From: Strigops habroptila
Taxonomy: Eukaryota; Chordata; Aves; Psittaciformes; Psittacidae
Length of the DNA stretch: 64,000 nucleotides
Assembly: GCF_004027225.2 (NCBI RefSeq)
Contig: NC_044279.2
Coordinates: 49,252,744 to 49,316,743 of the forward strand
Reading direction: 5' to 3'
Position numbers and translations under genes: made by a program
Notes under the pieces: model-generated
What the model saw: only the letters and a program-made list of their open reading frames with translations
Told to the model about the DNA's origin: nothing
The model's database searches: none
Part shown: positions 1 to 12,800 of the stretch, in pieces
Numbering within the stretch: position 1 is the first letter of the stretch
How the letters are laid out: each line of letters starts with the position of its first letter

Positions 1-589
1 ACTTCACCGTCTATATGGGGCTCTTATTGGCCTCGTTATGATTTTGCAAAGCTGTCTAGACCTTCAACTTCTAAATTCATAAATCTAAAGTGAGAGTATT
101 ATACTCAAGATAAAACAAGGATGCTATAATAAATAACAAAAGGATCCTATGAAATACGTTAGAAGGGTCTGATGAAAGTTTTGCTTGCTTACTCTATCTA
201 GTTAGGGTGAATTATAACAACAGACTTTGAGTTAAGATTTCTGAACTATAGATTTTTTTTTTACCTACATATTTTTTATGACCACCTTAGCTCAAAGAGT
301 GCTATGGACACTGCAGAAAACTAGAACTCACACAGAGTAATATCTATAACTTCAAAGATGCACCTTCAACTGGAAAACTGGTCACTTCAGGCTGTAGCAA
401 GTTCTCCTAAGAGGTGAATGAAGTCTGGAAAGGAAAACAGTAACTTATCCATTATGACTAAGAGCATATTACTAATATTCATATTAATTGTTGGTAAACA
501 TCATTATTAATAGAAGCAGAATATGCCTTGAACAAGAAAAATGTAGAATATGTCATTTCAAATAGTCCCAATTGTTAACTTTCTTGTAG
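1..589 (+). other. CFAP54 intron segment, no exon placed
   Basis: AT-rich sequence upstream of the first placed exon. Short open frames bounded by possible splice sites exist near 1-85 and 290-350, but none joins in phase to the exon at 590, so I place no exon here. Confidence 0.5.
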
Positions 590-800
590 GTACTGGAAGA
601 CATATTTAATCGAAGTCTGTCTTTAACAATGGTGCCACTGTGCAACCAACAAATAATGAATAAACTAACCTTAGCCAAAATGCATTTCATTATTTGCCTT
701 TCTGCCACAATAAATAATATACCTGAAAAAGTGGAAAAACACATGTATTCTGCTGATACCAACAAGCTGAAGGAGCCAAGCACAATTACAGCATCAAAAG
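590..800 (+). CDS. CFAP54: CFAP54 exon (first placed in window)
   Basis: Acceptor TTTCTTGTAG is followed by an open frame [14 protein letters not shown]..., ending ITASK plus one base before donor GTAATT. The exon enters in phase 0 and leaves in phase 1, which fits the next exon exactly. The frame is stop-free over 211 nt. The acceptor choice is less certain than the donor, and I could not find a phase-compatible exon between 1 and 589. Confidence 0.6.
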
Positions 801-3800
801 GTAATTATAAGGGTGGTGGAAAAGTGCATTTCTTTTACAACTTGTTTCAAGCATAGTTTTTCCACGTTTAACTGCATATGCATGAATTTTTCATATTACA
901 AACAATAGTCATATTAAATTTTGGTGGAAAAATCAGTCATTATTGAAATAATAAACACTGAGATTGTTCAAGGTTTTTTTAGCTAATATCTCTAATATCA
1001 TTAGAGCTGTATTCCATTCTTCCTCACTTATTTTCATATTGAAAGTCCCAATTATAAATAGAGAGAAAAGGGGCATGTTCTTCAAATATGAAGAGCGTCT
1101 GAGAATAGTTTGGCTCTGCATCTGTTATCTGAAATTTCATCTGAAACGTATTTGACAGGTGATGCTGGTAAGAATTCTAATAAGAATTCAGGACAACAGG
1201 AACAAAAAAGCACAGTGATGCAACTCGTTGACTGTAAAGATGAATTAAATATGGCCATGCTGAAGGTAATTTGCCTTTTTTTTTTTTAAGGAAAAAAGGC
1301 TAAAGAAACTGCAGTTTGTTCCAAACACATTGCTAATGCTTTCAATGTAACAGAAATTATGATGGGAGGATGGCATGAATAAGAGGACTAGAAATTTCTG
1401 TTTCTAATCTGACTGTAATCTTATTAGCTATACAAGAAGTTTTGGTGGTTTGGTGCAGTTTTTCAAACAGTCTCCATGGGAAATGTCACAATCAGGTCTC
1501 GGTATGACTGTTACAGCAACAAGGGAAAAGACTGAATGGGATTTCAAGGTAAAATCATCTCCTTTCAGAGGGTGGCATATGAAAATATCAGAGACTTTTT
1601 GATGGGACAGTGTGCTCTACAGAAAAATGGAAAATCATTGTCTATTTATGTGAAATATCTCAGGTTTTTCATGTTCCTCTTTCTGATACTTTATTTTGGA
1701 GAAAACATAACCACAGCTTATTAGCTTCTTTCTTTGAAGGGGGTTTGGTTGGTTGGTGCTGTTCGCAGCTTCTTACAGCTTTGTTTGTCAGAAACACTGT
1801 AAATTACAGTTGAATTTTCAGGATACATACCACACTCAAGGATCTGTCAAAATATATATAGAAAAGAATATAATACTTGCAACATCTTTAATGTTTTATT
1901 TTAATATTGTATTTTATTCCTTAAAATTACTAAGTATAGCAAGAAGTATAGTACAAAATTATCAAGTATAGCTATAAGAATGAAGAATGGAAAATTATTG
2001 ACTAATATTTCTAAGCCTTAAAATATGTGGTAAAGCTAAATTGTCATAATACAGGCACAATTAAGATGTTGCTACTTTCAACACATTGAATCTCTAAACC
2101 TGAAAAAAGGCAAAATTAACCACCACTGCTATTTATAGAAAAGGCATATTGTAAAAATTTGAATAAAATACTTTTACAGATTTTTTTTTTCTTTCTTTCA
2201 TTATTTTTTAAAATCATACAATGTTGTTTTATTCTCTAGGGGATTTTACTGACAGAAGCTGAAGAAAGTCTTAGCCATCTTGTGCAGAACATACAGGACA
2301 AATATGATGGGAAGGTATCTCAGTGTTCTGCTGAAGATTTAGAGGTTCTTCTGGAGGCCAAACTTGAGCTTGCCGCTATTTCTCAGCAATGGCATCAAGC
2401 AGCTTTCAGGTAAGTAATATTAAGAACAACCTTATGTTGCACACCCTTGACTACCAAAGATTAAAAAAAAAATAACAAAAAAATCAGCATTTTTTTCTTT
2501 GAATCCCTATGTCTCCATTAATATTCTAAATCTTAGTAACCAGCCATAACAACCCCACTAGTATATCTACAAATGTAAATTACACTGGCATTTCATTTTT
2601 TATAACTGCTTTATTTTACTTTTTAAAAGGTTGTCAGTTATTGGCCTGTGATTTCTCTGTGAGGTGTTTTTGTGATATAGTATTATACAAAAACCAAGAA
2701 AAAACTGCAATGTTCACTGTTTTTGTTAAAGTAAAATCTGTATATGTTAGGTCATGCATTTTTTATCATTTTTAAGTATACAGCAGAGCACCGATGTTAT
2801 CTCTGAACTACTGTATTCTACTTTATTCCAGAATGCCCTGTGTTACGGTCCTAAAAGAACATTTCTTCTTGATGTACTTATTGGTGTCAAATTAAAATGA
2901 AAATGTAACCTGTAACATATTAGAAAATTTTTTAGCAGGCATTAATTATATTGTTAGTGATAATGTGTAAAATACTGTTGTATTTACATGATCTGCCAGG
3001 TATTTTCTCCAAATTACAATTTCCAAATTCTGTGATTTTTTTGAGGTTCTGAATTCTTTCAGAGAACTTCATGAAATTACAGTTGTGCTGTTCTTTGAAT
3101 ATATGTGATACACAGAAATATGTTAACTGTTCATAGATGTTAAATTCTGAACATTGTTTTGATCTTTTAGCTAGGAGGATTCTTCTGTTTAGCATATCTG
3201 TAATTTTAAATTAATTTCTATAGGAAGGATAAAAGTCTAACAATACATAATTTTTATTAGTGTCAAGCTCTTTTTATCTAACTTTTTATTAGGTTGAAAA
3301 ATCTTCGAGAGTACAAATCGTTAACTAGAGATGCATCACCTAGTGGTGTAGCACTCTCACCAGACTATATTGGGATTAGGTGGAATGTAATCAGTATTTG
3401 TAACTTTTATTAGGTCTAATCTGACTAAACACACCAAAAGTATTACAGTAAATCTTACATTATAGTAAGTACCAAGCAAAAAGCAAAAGTAACATTTCTT
3501 ATTGTTGGAATACTGGTGAAGTTTTCTGTAACACTTTTAAGTCAAGGTATGTAGGTGATGAAGTTGTAGGTGATTCAGCAGGCCAACCGGTAGCAGTGTT
3601 TTTTTTCCTCTTACCTAATTAAAAAAAAAAAAAAGTTTTCTTCTATGTCAAAAGCAAACTATCTTCTTTCTCTGTCTTAGGTGAATAAACAAACCTCCAA
3701 ATCAGATAGTCTTTAAATACCACAATCTCCTTTTAGCAGCTATGGTACAGCAATAAAGAAACAAAATGACAAGAACAAGAGGTTCAGAGTGCTGTATAGA

Positions 3801-6800
3801 CTACTGAACTGAAAATAGAGAGTACTGCAGTATTGTCTTTCACTCAGGTTTTGTTCACGTTATTTTAAAAGATAGAAGTTTCTCCAAAGTTCAGATATTA
3901 GGACTAATAATTTAGTAGTGATGTCATTTGTGAAGATGTGCAGTAAGAACTTCTAGGCTATTTGTGGACATTTCTCATCTTGAAATATTAATCTATTTCA
4001 GTGCCTTTTGAATTAGATTAATTTACCATAAATTTGGCAAAGAAAAAAACAACAAATCACTGGACAATGACCTCATTGTTCTTTCCAGTGCCATGTGGAT
4101 TTAATAAAATTATCATATTACTAACTAAGGACTAGTATGCAGACTTATGAAATATCCTGTGCATAAACCCAGTTTACCTTGATAATAGGCTTTTTAAAAC
4201 CTGTATTAGTGGAGTTCTGACCCAAACTTTCTCACCCTGCTAAAAGGTTCCAGTATGCAAGCCATCTTCAGTGCAGGACCCTTCTTTTTGACATGCAGTT
4301 GTACCTAGAGTTTAGCTTCTCTTTTGACTTATAACTTGTCTCAGATTGAAGAAATTTTCATAGAGTATCAAGGGTTCCAATGGATGTCAAGCATTTTATG
4401 GATCATTTTTGGGAATGTTCAAGTTTTTGATGGGTGTTTAATGGGCCTTATATATTGATAGCAGCAGGGAAAAAAAAACCAAACACCATCAAACAAAAAA
4501 AGGGTTGTTCGTTTTGGGTTTTTTTTAACCTATTTTACAATTTTATTGCACTGCCATCCATGGACACTGCTGATATATCTGCCTTAGATAGAAATGAAAC
4601 ATTCCTTCAGACAGCTGAATGTTTCCTGCCTGCCAGCCTAGGAATCAAACTTTGCATGATATTACAGAAATTCATCATTTTTTTCCTTTGGCAAATGACT
4701 TAGTGGTGAAATTGTTATAGTCAGCTGTACTTTCCTATTTTGATCATCTTGTCATTTTCTGATTCAGCTGATAAAAGGATGTGTATTTTGTCAAGGGAAA
4801 TATATAGACACATCACTCTTGTCGACAGCAGAAGAGGGTCACAAAAATTTCATCAAGGGAAGCTTCTACATTACAGCTTCTGTCTTGCAAAAAAATTTGT
4901 GCCCAGAGTAAGTTTATGTATAGGACTAATTCTGTTGATCTCAAGGAGAGTACTTACATGGTGTCCCCGCCTAAGAATGTGAGCTTTCTAATTACCCAAA
5001 TATGTAATTGTCTGCTGATGTGAATACATTACTGCTTAAAACAATACATATATGAATCTTTGGGCTTCTGGTCTACAAAAATGTAGACATTTCATGACAT
5101 TTATATGTAAGCCTGTAGGTGAAAGTGGCCTAATTTTCAGAATTGCTAAATGTTGACAACAGCAGTTAATAGGAGGCAGTGATGCTCAGGAAGTTAGGTT
5201 AATAATTCTTAAAAGCCTGTATATACTCTTGGGTGCTGCACCTTCTCCAAATTATTTCAGAAACATTAGTCATAGGATCTCAAACAATCTTTTGAAAAAT
5301 GTCAGGTTTTGCTGTAATTTTAACTTTGATGCCTGGTTTCAGGGGAAAACTCTTCCTAATAAAAAGAAAGAAAATGCTGTTGGGATATTTCATTGCATTA
5401 TCCTTACTGTTGTCTTGCTTTTATAAGCAAATTCCATTTTATCTTTTCCATTGTTAGAAAGAAGGTTATCATCAAATTCAACATTGATTTATTCTGGTTT
5501 CATTTTGTGGAATAAAGCTGAGGTAAAGGGATGATGAAGGAGATTCATAAGGATTGAATTCTGAGAGCTGAAAGGCAAGATATTAACAGTTTTGGTTCTT
5601 GTTACTTTGGGGTATATCTGTGCTGAATGGGTGTAATCCATCCAGGTCTGCATCAAAAACCAGCAAGCAGGCTAGAATCAGAAACGACAGGAAGACTTTA
5701 ACTACCCTCTTATCTCTGGAGGTTATCCATTCTGCATTTAGATATGTTGGCAGAATAATGTGAGTAATTTCAGAGTAGTGCAGCTCTTGTTCTGACTTCT
5801 TTGCGCATGAATCAAGAACTCTGCCTTTACAGCAATTAGTCTAGAACTTCTCAACAGCAGCAAATTCACACAGAGACTGCATCTCTCTTGCATTAAAAAC
5901 TCTACGGTGGTCTGGCAGTGTAAAAAGGACTTAAGGTGTTCAGAAATTATTTTTTCCCTTGTGCTTCATAGCAGCCAGTCTTTATGTAAAGAGAGTCTCT
6001 CTACGTAAAAGAACAGCATAGATGAGAATTTTGTTTATAACAATTAACCTGTGGAAGAATCTTTTAAAAGGTAAGTGAGGGATACCCTCCACTACTTTTG
6101 CATTATTAGGAACATATGTTTCAGTGGGTAGAGAATAAACAGAATTGTAAAAAAAACCAAACCAAAAAAAAAACCCAAACCCAAGCCCAAAAGTTTTATA
6201 GAGAAGAGGTAGGAAAGTAGAGATTTATAGATGTAGGGGAGAATGTACAATTAGAGATGGAAAACTAATAACATGAGACACTGGTGTCGGCAGTTCTATT
6301 TTGAGTAGTGTGTTCTTTGAGCAACAAATCCCATTGTGAAAAGGATCTTCTCAATGTGTTGGTTTTGCAATGTCTTCATATCAGGAAAATAATTGCATTC
6401 ACAAAATTTGCTGTTATAAATATACATTTTTATAGATGTCATGAAAATTTAACAGTGTATCCGAAAGCTTTAAAACAAAAAAAACTCCGGTAGTTCATAT
6501 TTTAAGAAACTTAATAATGTTTTGAGATCCCAACTCACAATTTTTGCAATGTGTGGTTGAATGCTGCACCAGACCTAATAGTGTCTATATCTTTCTAGAT
6601 GCTGTTTGGAGCAAACTCCAGAAAAGGATTTATGACTGGGGGTGTGGGGCAGAGAGTCAGTGCCATGTTATTGCTTACTGATGAGGTTTTGCCAGGATGG
6701 CACCTAGTTCAGTTTTTGGTTGATGGTGTTTATCAAGATCCTGTGAGTATTTTGTCAAGCAGTTTTAACAGAAGGATTAACATATAGCCTGAAAAGGCTT

Positions 6801-9800
6801 AAAGGAAGGTGTTATATTACCTCTCTAGTTGTGGATTAGATACAGAACTCTCCTAATATATTTTGTCATTTGATGTATTTTTACATATTTTAATTGCTAA
6901 AAGCCCATCCCTTAAGACAGATATGCATAACTCAAAGTCATAGTAGAGTTCTGTTCTGATTGCTCCAACAGAATAGGGTGTATCTTGGTTTATCCATTAT
7001 TATCAGGTTACGTCTGCTATTGGCAAAACTTTTTCTCTTACTGCTGTTTTCTCACTTCATACTGTGTCTACAGATTCAGGATACAATCCAAATGCAATTC
7101 TTTTGTTCTACTGAAGTAAAAATTGATAACTGCTGAAAGACATCTCTGACTTAGTCAGAAATGAAGTCTCTACCATAATAAAAGCATGAAATGGCAAATG
7201 TAGTTAGTATTTTTTAATATCATTCTGTGTCACAGTGCTGCTTTGGCTTTTTCTGCAATTCATCTTCTCCAAGATGCAGAAATTTTTAGGATGGAAGGGA
7301 CACATTCTAAAGAAGAAAAGGATGAAAGACAGTGTTTGGTATGTATGGATATTTGTTTTAAACTATTGTTTCTTAGTATGTGAAGTCTTGCATGAAATGT
7401 TGAGTGTTTTTCAGAATACTACTAGAACATAGCAGCCATCTGCATTATGTGATTACGATTAACCCGGGGAGAAAGTACCTGCTTGCCTATAGTATATTCA
7501 AAATGTCTGTAATCATAATTTTAATTTATATGTGGTTAGGAATTATAGTTTTTATTTGTACACTCTCAATTGGCAACAGTGAAAATCTTTTAACTCCCCC
7601 AAAACAAAGTGGAAAATATAGCTATAAGGTGAAAATCTTATTCCATTAAGGTATTTTACTTTTTCTGACTGAAAACATACTTAAGAGTATCCTCATTCAA
7701 AGAGCCAGACTGACCATTGCTGTTAACATCCTTGCTGTGTTCCAAATTTAGCAAGATTTCAGCTGACTTCTGTTGTCTAAAACATAGGGATACTGAGGTA
7801 TACTTTGGAAAGCAAATGTACAATATACCACGCATTCATTCTTGAGTGCACAGTAGGTCAAACTGACTCACATGGACAAAGCAATTGAGCAGTGAGGCCA
7901 GATTTTGCAACATGCATGAAACTAGACTTTCCTGCATGCAGTTTAATTATTTTGTCTGCATTGCTTATCAGGGTCTTCTGTCTTTCTGCACTTGCTCCTA
8001 CATTTTCTTAGGACTGCCGTGTAGCCAGTAACTGAGTTATAGCTATTTTTTTTTCCTCATTTGCATCAACGCAAGCAATGATTTTTTGTAGAAGTACAGT
8101 GCAGCTGGTGCACTGTCCATTTATTGCTTGATGGAACAAATCTTTCAAATATGGACTGTAAAATTTTGGTAATAGGACTATTTTATATTCTGTTTAATTT
8201 CTACATTTATATTATGTGAAGATGGCACAGGGAGTTGAGCTGAGCATTCTTCCAAACACTTCCAGTACTATACATTAATATTTGTTTCTAATCATTCAAA
8301 ATACTAAAAACTAGAAATAAAACGTTAACATTTTATTCCTAATCACTAGTGAGGTACCAGAACTTGGTATTGATCCTACTCTACAATTAGACATTTTATG
8401 TGCCTTAGAGTTTTGTGTAATGTTCCTGTTTGAGAGGAATAAAGTCCAAACTGCTAGAATTTTTCTCTATGACACATATAGTATACGGATCTATTCATGG
8501 GGTCTCCCATAAAATCTGGTTTAATTTTAATTTGCTACAATTGTTATTTTCCTATAGATTAAAAGTTAAGTAATAATTGGCCTCCAGATATTAAAAAAAT
8601 ATGTATCTGTCCTTCAAATAAAATTCTGGTTATAATGATGTTATTATTTGTGATATATTTGTATTAATTTAATTAATTATTTTAGACTGATGCTGCCCTG
8701 TTGCTTTGTTTGTAGCAGAATAATTGACTCAGAAAGTAACATTTCTCTTGCTTTTGGAAATTGTTAGGACTCTTACATCAAAGATGTTCAACTGCCTCAC
8801 AGTGTAACAGCACAAGATCATATAAATGTACATCTATGGCTAAGGTGTCGTACAACATTAGTGACTGCACTAGTAGCACAGATACATGGTGTTGGTGATA
8901 TGGAAGGTATTACCATTTTTTGGTTTAGACCTTTGGCAAATTTAGATCCTTGCAAATTCAGACACAATTCTTATTCATAAATAATAAAATATTAACATTA
9001 ATTCTGGGGCTGTTTTATCACTGAACAATGATTTGTATTAAATTAATCTAATGCAATAAGGAAAATATATTTCTGAGTACAATCTCTCCTTAGAGGATGT
9101 AACACGAAGCATTATATTAATTTTCATTTAATGATCATTATCTTTTGATAAATCACTTGTGTGAAAAGTTTCAAATGTTCTGGTGTAATTAAGTATGCTT
9201 GTTTTAAAAAACACTGTTGCTACACACTTCCAGTTTCAGAAGGGGTTTTTTTTCACTTTTTATATGTCTAATAAATGAAATGTTCCTATATGGTCTAAAA
9301 ATGTTCTAGATTCTTTTTTTTTAAAGAATTTTAGTGAGATACTACAAAATATATTTATTGTAGTTTGATTATGAATAAAATGTTTTTTAATTCCTTAGTT
9401 CTATGAACTTAGTATGAAATTTTTCATACTCACATAAGTATCAAAATCACAGTTTAAGTCTGTAGCCAAACTCTTATTTTCTGGATAATTCCTGTGAAGA
9501 CTGTTACTATTTTGAAATAACTAAGATCAGATTTGTGAATATGTAGAATATGTTTTATGAGTGAGAATGACATCTGATCTACAAAATCTAAATATTTATG
9601 CTGGTGGCTTACATATAAAGAATGCATTTGGATGAATTTAAACAAAGTGAAGTTTAAAAACTTTTTTTTCTTTCCTTTCGAAGTAAATTTGCCACAGAAT
9701 TAAGGAAGTGGTAAATTTGGAATTTATAATGTCAGATTTTCTGTAAGTTTTTATCGTGGAAGTGACTTCTTAAGAATGGTAGAAGGTACTGTCAAGTCTT

Positions 9801-12800
9801 TTCTATTGTATTTTTACTATTCATATATTCTTTTATTTTAGAAAATTATGTGGCTGAACGCAGAAGTGTGCTAAAAGAAGTAATACTAGAGGCAGAAGCC
9901 TTTGGTGATATTGAGACTCAGGCTGAAATGATGGTGCAAGCTGCTATTCTTGACCTGCAAGAAAAACGTCCCATGGCAGACATTAAACTTCTTTTGGAGG
10001 TTTGAGCACAAAGGAGAAACTGTTTGCTTTTCTTTGATGCATTTTTCATGTAGTCAGAACAGCTGACGCCAGCATTAAATAAGCTTGAAATAGGGCCTCT
10101 AAAATAGACGGGTTTTTTCACTTTGTGTGATTTGTCCTCATAAATAGACAGCAAAAGTAGTAGCTGCTTTGGTTTATGTTGTCTATGTCCAAACAGAATA
10201 TCATCAGTTTACTCCAAGAGGATACATTAATTTCCCCTCCAGCTTCTTTGACTCTTGTGAAAAGTATGCTTCTGCTGGCAGACATACTAACACTGCAAAC
10301 AGTAGAGGATACAGAACATTGCTCTTCTACAGTGGAACCACTAAACTTACTAATTTTGGCACATGAGCTTACCATTAACGCAGTAAGTATATGTTGGTGA
10401 TTTACACAGCATTTGCAAATCCTTAATTATGTATTCTGGAAACTATTTTAGCAATTAATTAAAAAGAGCTATTCCTATTAACTGATCAATTTTCTCTAGA
10501 TTACATTCTGTAAAGAAGCAATTAATCTTACCAAATTTATTTATGCATATTCATCATGCATACTCATGTATGTAGTCTGGTATTTTCATAAAATTTGAAC
10601 ATATTGAATACTTGCAAAACGTACATCCATACGTGAAAACTGAAATACGTAGATTGACTTTTAAAGAGATGTGGAACACTCACTTTTCCCATTTGAAATG
10701 AGGGATATGTTTATACTCAGCGCCTCAGGGAGGATGAACATCTCATAACATTCATAACTCTTGACCTCCAAGTTTTAGAATTTAGCTTTGTATTTTAACT
10801 TAGAATAATTTGAATTAGAAAGTCTGTATAAAGCAGCCTATTGTTTATGGTTTAGATTGACAGATTGTTGTAATCAGTATGAAGAAATAATTTCCATGTA
10901 AAAATTTATATATGCAATAAAAAAATAAATCTGAAGACATGGAATCTGCGAGAGGATGTGTAGTAAAACCATTTACCTGTTTGGTGACCCAAAATTAGAT
11001 ACGCATTTCTGCAGTCTCTACCAGTTCTTGATACAGCTTATGAAGAAAAGCTTTTGGATCAAATTCTTTCTTCGTATTTCCTAACACAGAAGTTCAATCA
11101 ATTGAAATGTTTCCTCCGCTAATAAAGACTCATATGAATAACTTGAGACTCAGAAATCCACTTGTGAGACTTACTAGCCTTAAAGAGATTTAGCATTTTA
11201 CAGCATGTCCCCATCACCTTATTTCCGTGAATGAAAAGTTTGACTGTTCCATACATGCTATTTTTTTTTTTTTCTGGCCTTTGTTGGATGTCAGATTTCT
11301 TTGTAGAAATGACAGTTTCTTTCAAGGGCTCAGGTTACTTGGGAGATCTATTGCTTAAAGACTGATTTGAGGGACTTTGATTTTAGAAATCAAAGCCTAA
11401 CATTAATAAATTCGATCAAGAGTTCATTGAAATTATTCATTTGCTACCAAACTCCTCTGCAGAGAAGACAAGTACAAATTGAAGTAAATGAGTTTGGGAG
11501 TATCAAGCCCTTTTCTAGTGCTCTTCTACAAGACTCATTTGAGTTCCAGGTTTTTGCCATGCCTAACTTACTTTGTTAAGCTGCTATTTGATTTGCTGTC
11601 TGCAATTTGATTTTACAAAGTATACTTTTTTCATAGATTTTTGTTTGCGGAGAACCCATTGAACAGCAAATAGATGACAGTACCATGACTTGCCTGGTCC
11701 TACCTACAAAAAATATCTACCTGCCACACATGAACTTGCTAGCCCAAGTCAAAATGAGAATCGGTAAGAAAAATGCAAATAATTAATTTTATTTTTTCAT
11801 TACTTTTCACTCATATTTTATGCAACAGAAGATATACTGATGCATGAAAAGTATTAAATGATGTAATAAATAATTTTCATTATACAACTAAAATATTCTG
11901 AAAACTAACAATAGATGCCTGTTTGGCTCTATGCAATGTGTATAACGAAGGTACAATTCTTTCAGGAACTATGATCAACAAAGGCTTAAATATTAATATT
12001 GTAGCTTTCTGAAATTAATGGGAAATTCAATTTTTAAAATGTGAAAGTTAGCAATACTTTGCCAACTTCTGTACAAAATATTCATCCTGTGAAAACTTCC
12101 TGTATATGTTCCATCTCTCTGGAAGCAGTTATATGGGAACTAACTAATGATTTAGTATCAATAATGATTTACCAATCATCATGGAATAATAGTGATAATT
12201 ATTTATCCCAATAGAACAAATAGTGTCTGTTATGGTTGTCACCCTTTAATAACTTTTCTTGTTAACTTTTCTTTACATAGAAACTTGGAAATATGCTGAA
12301 TAGTAACATAAGAAAACCTTTAAGATCTGTCTGAGATTTGTTGCTATATAGCAAATATAGGGAAAGGGATATCGTCTCAATGTTCTTTCTGCTAAACTTA
12401 ATTAGGTGTATATCTGAGTTATAATGGACTAAAAAATCTAGAAATCACTTACTGCACCTTGGTTCACATTGTGGAGCATCCTCAGAGTGTTCTGGCTTCT
12501 TTTTCAGGAAGATATGTTCTGGGAGGAGCACATTGGTGCACCCCAGCCACTACTTTTTAACCCTTAGGACTAAAATAGAGGTAGTCCAAAATAAACATTC
12601 CGAAATTCACCTGCTGTGGCTGTCCGGTCTTCAACACTAACTGGTTTGCTCTAGAGATCCATTCTTATTGTGCTTTACTGCTTATCAGTGCAGGCACGGC
12701 CAGCTTTACTCATAGTATTGGCCATGTTTGACCAGTTCCTGTTTCAGAATCCACATTTTTAAGAAGATCCTATGAATACAGATGAATATTTGGGAGTATG

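Larger units (their letters stand above)
2410..6598 (+). other. CFAP54 region with unresolved exon(s)
   Basis: The exon ending at 2,409 leaves phase 2 and the exon at 6,599 enters phase 0, so at least one coding exon must lie in between. Candidates are given at 3,293, 4,768 and 5,646. The rest is AT-rich intron without recognisable repeats other than short A/T runs. Confidence 0.6.

Noticed and set aside
1..110. Open frame at the window start, possible 3' end of a CFAP54 exon
   Set aside because: The only plausible donor (AAA/GTGAGA) leaves phase 2, which would put a stop into the exon at 590.
290..350. Possible small exon reading QRVLWTLQKTRTHTE
   Set aside because: It has AG and GT borders but leaves phase 2 and cannot join the exon at 590 without a stop.
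4247..4330. Possible CFAP54 exon reading [20 protein letters not shown]
   Set aside because: The acceptor is acceptable and the entry phase could fit, but I found no donor giving a phase usable by the following candidates.
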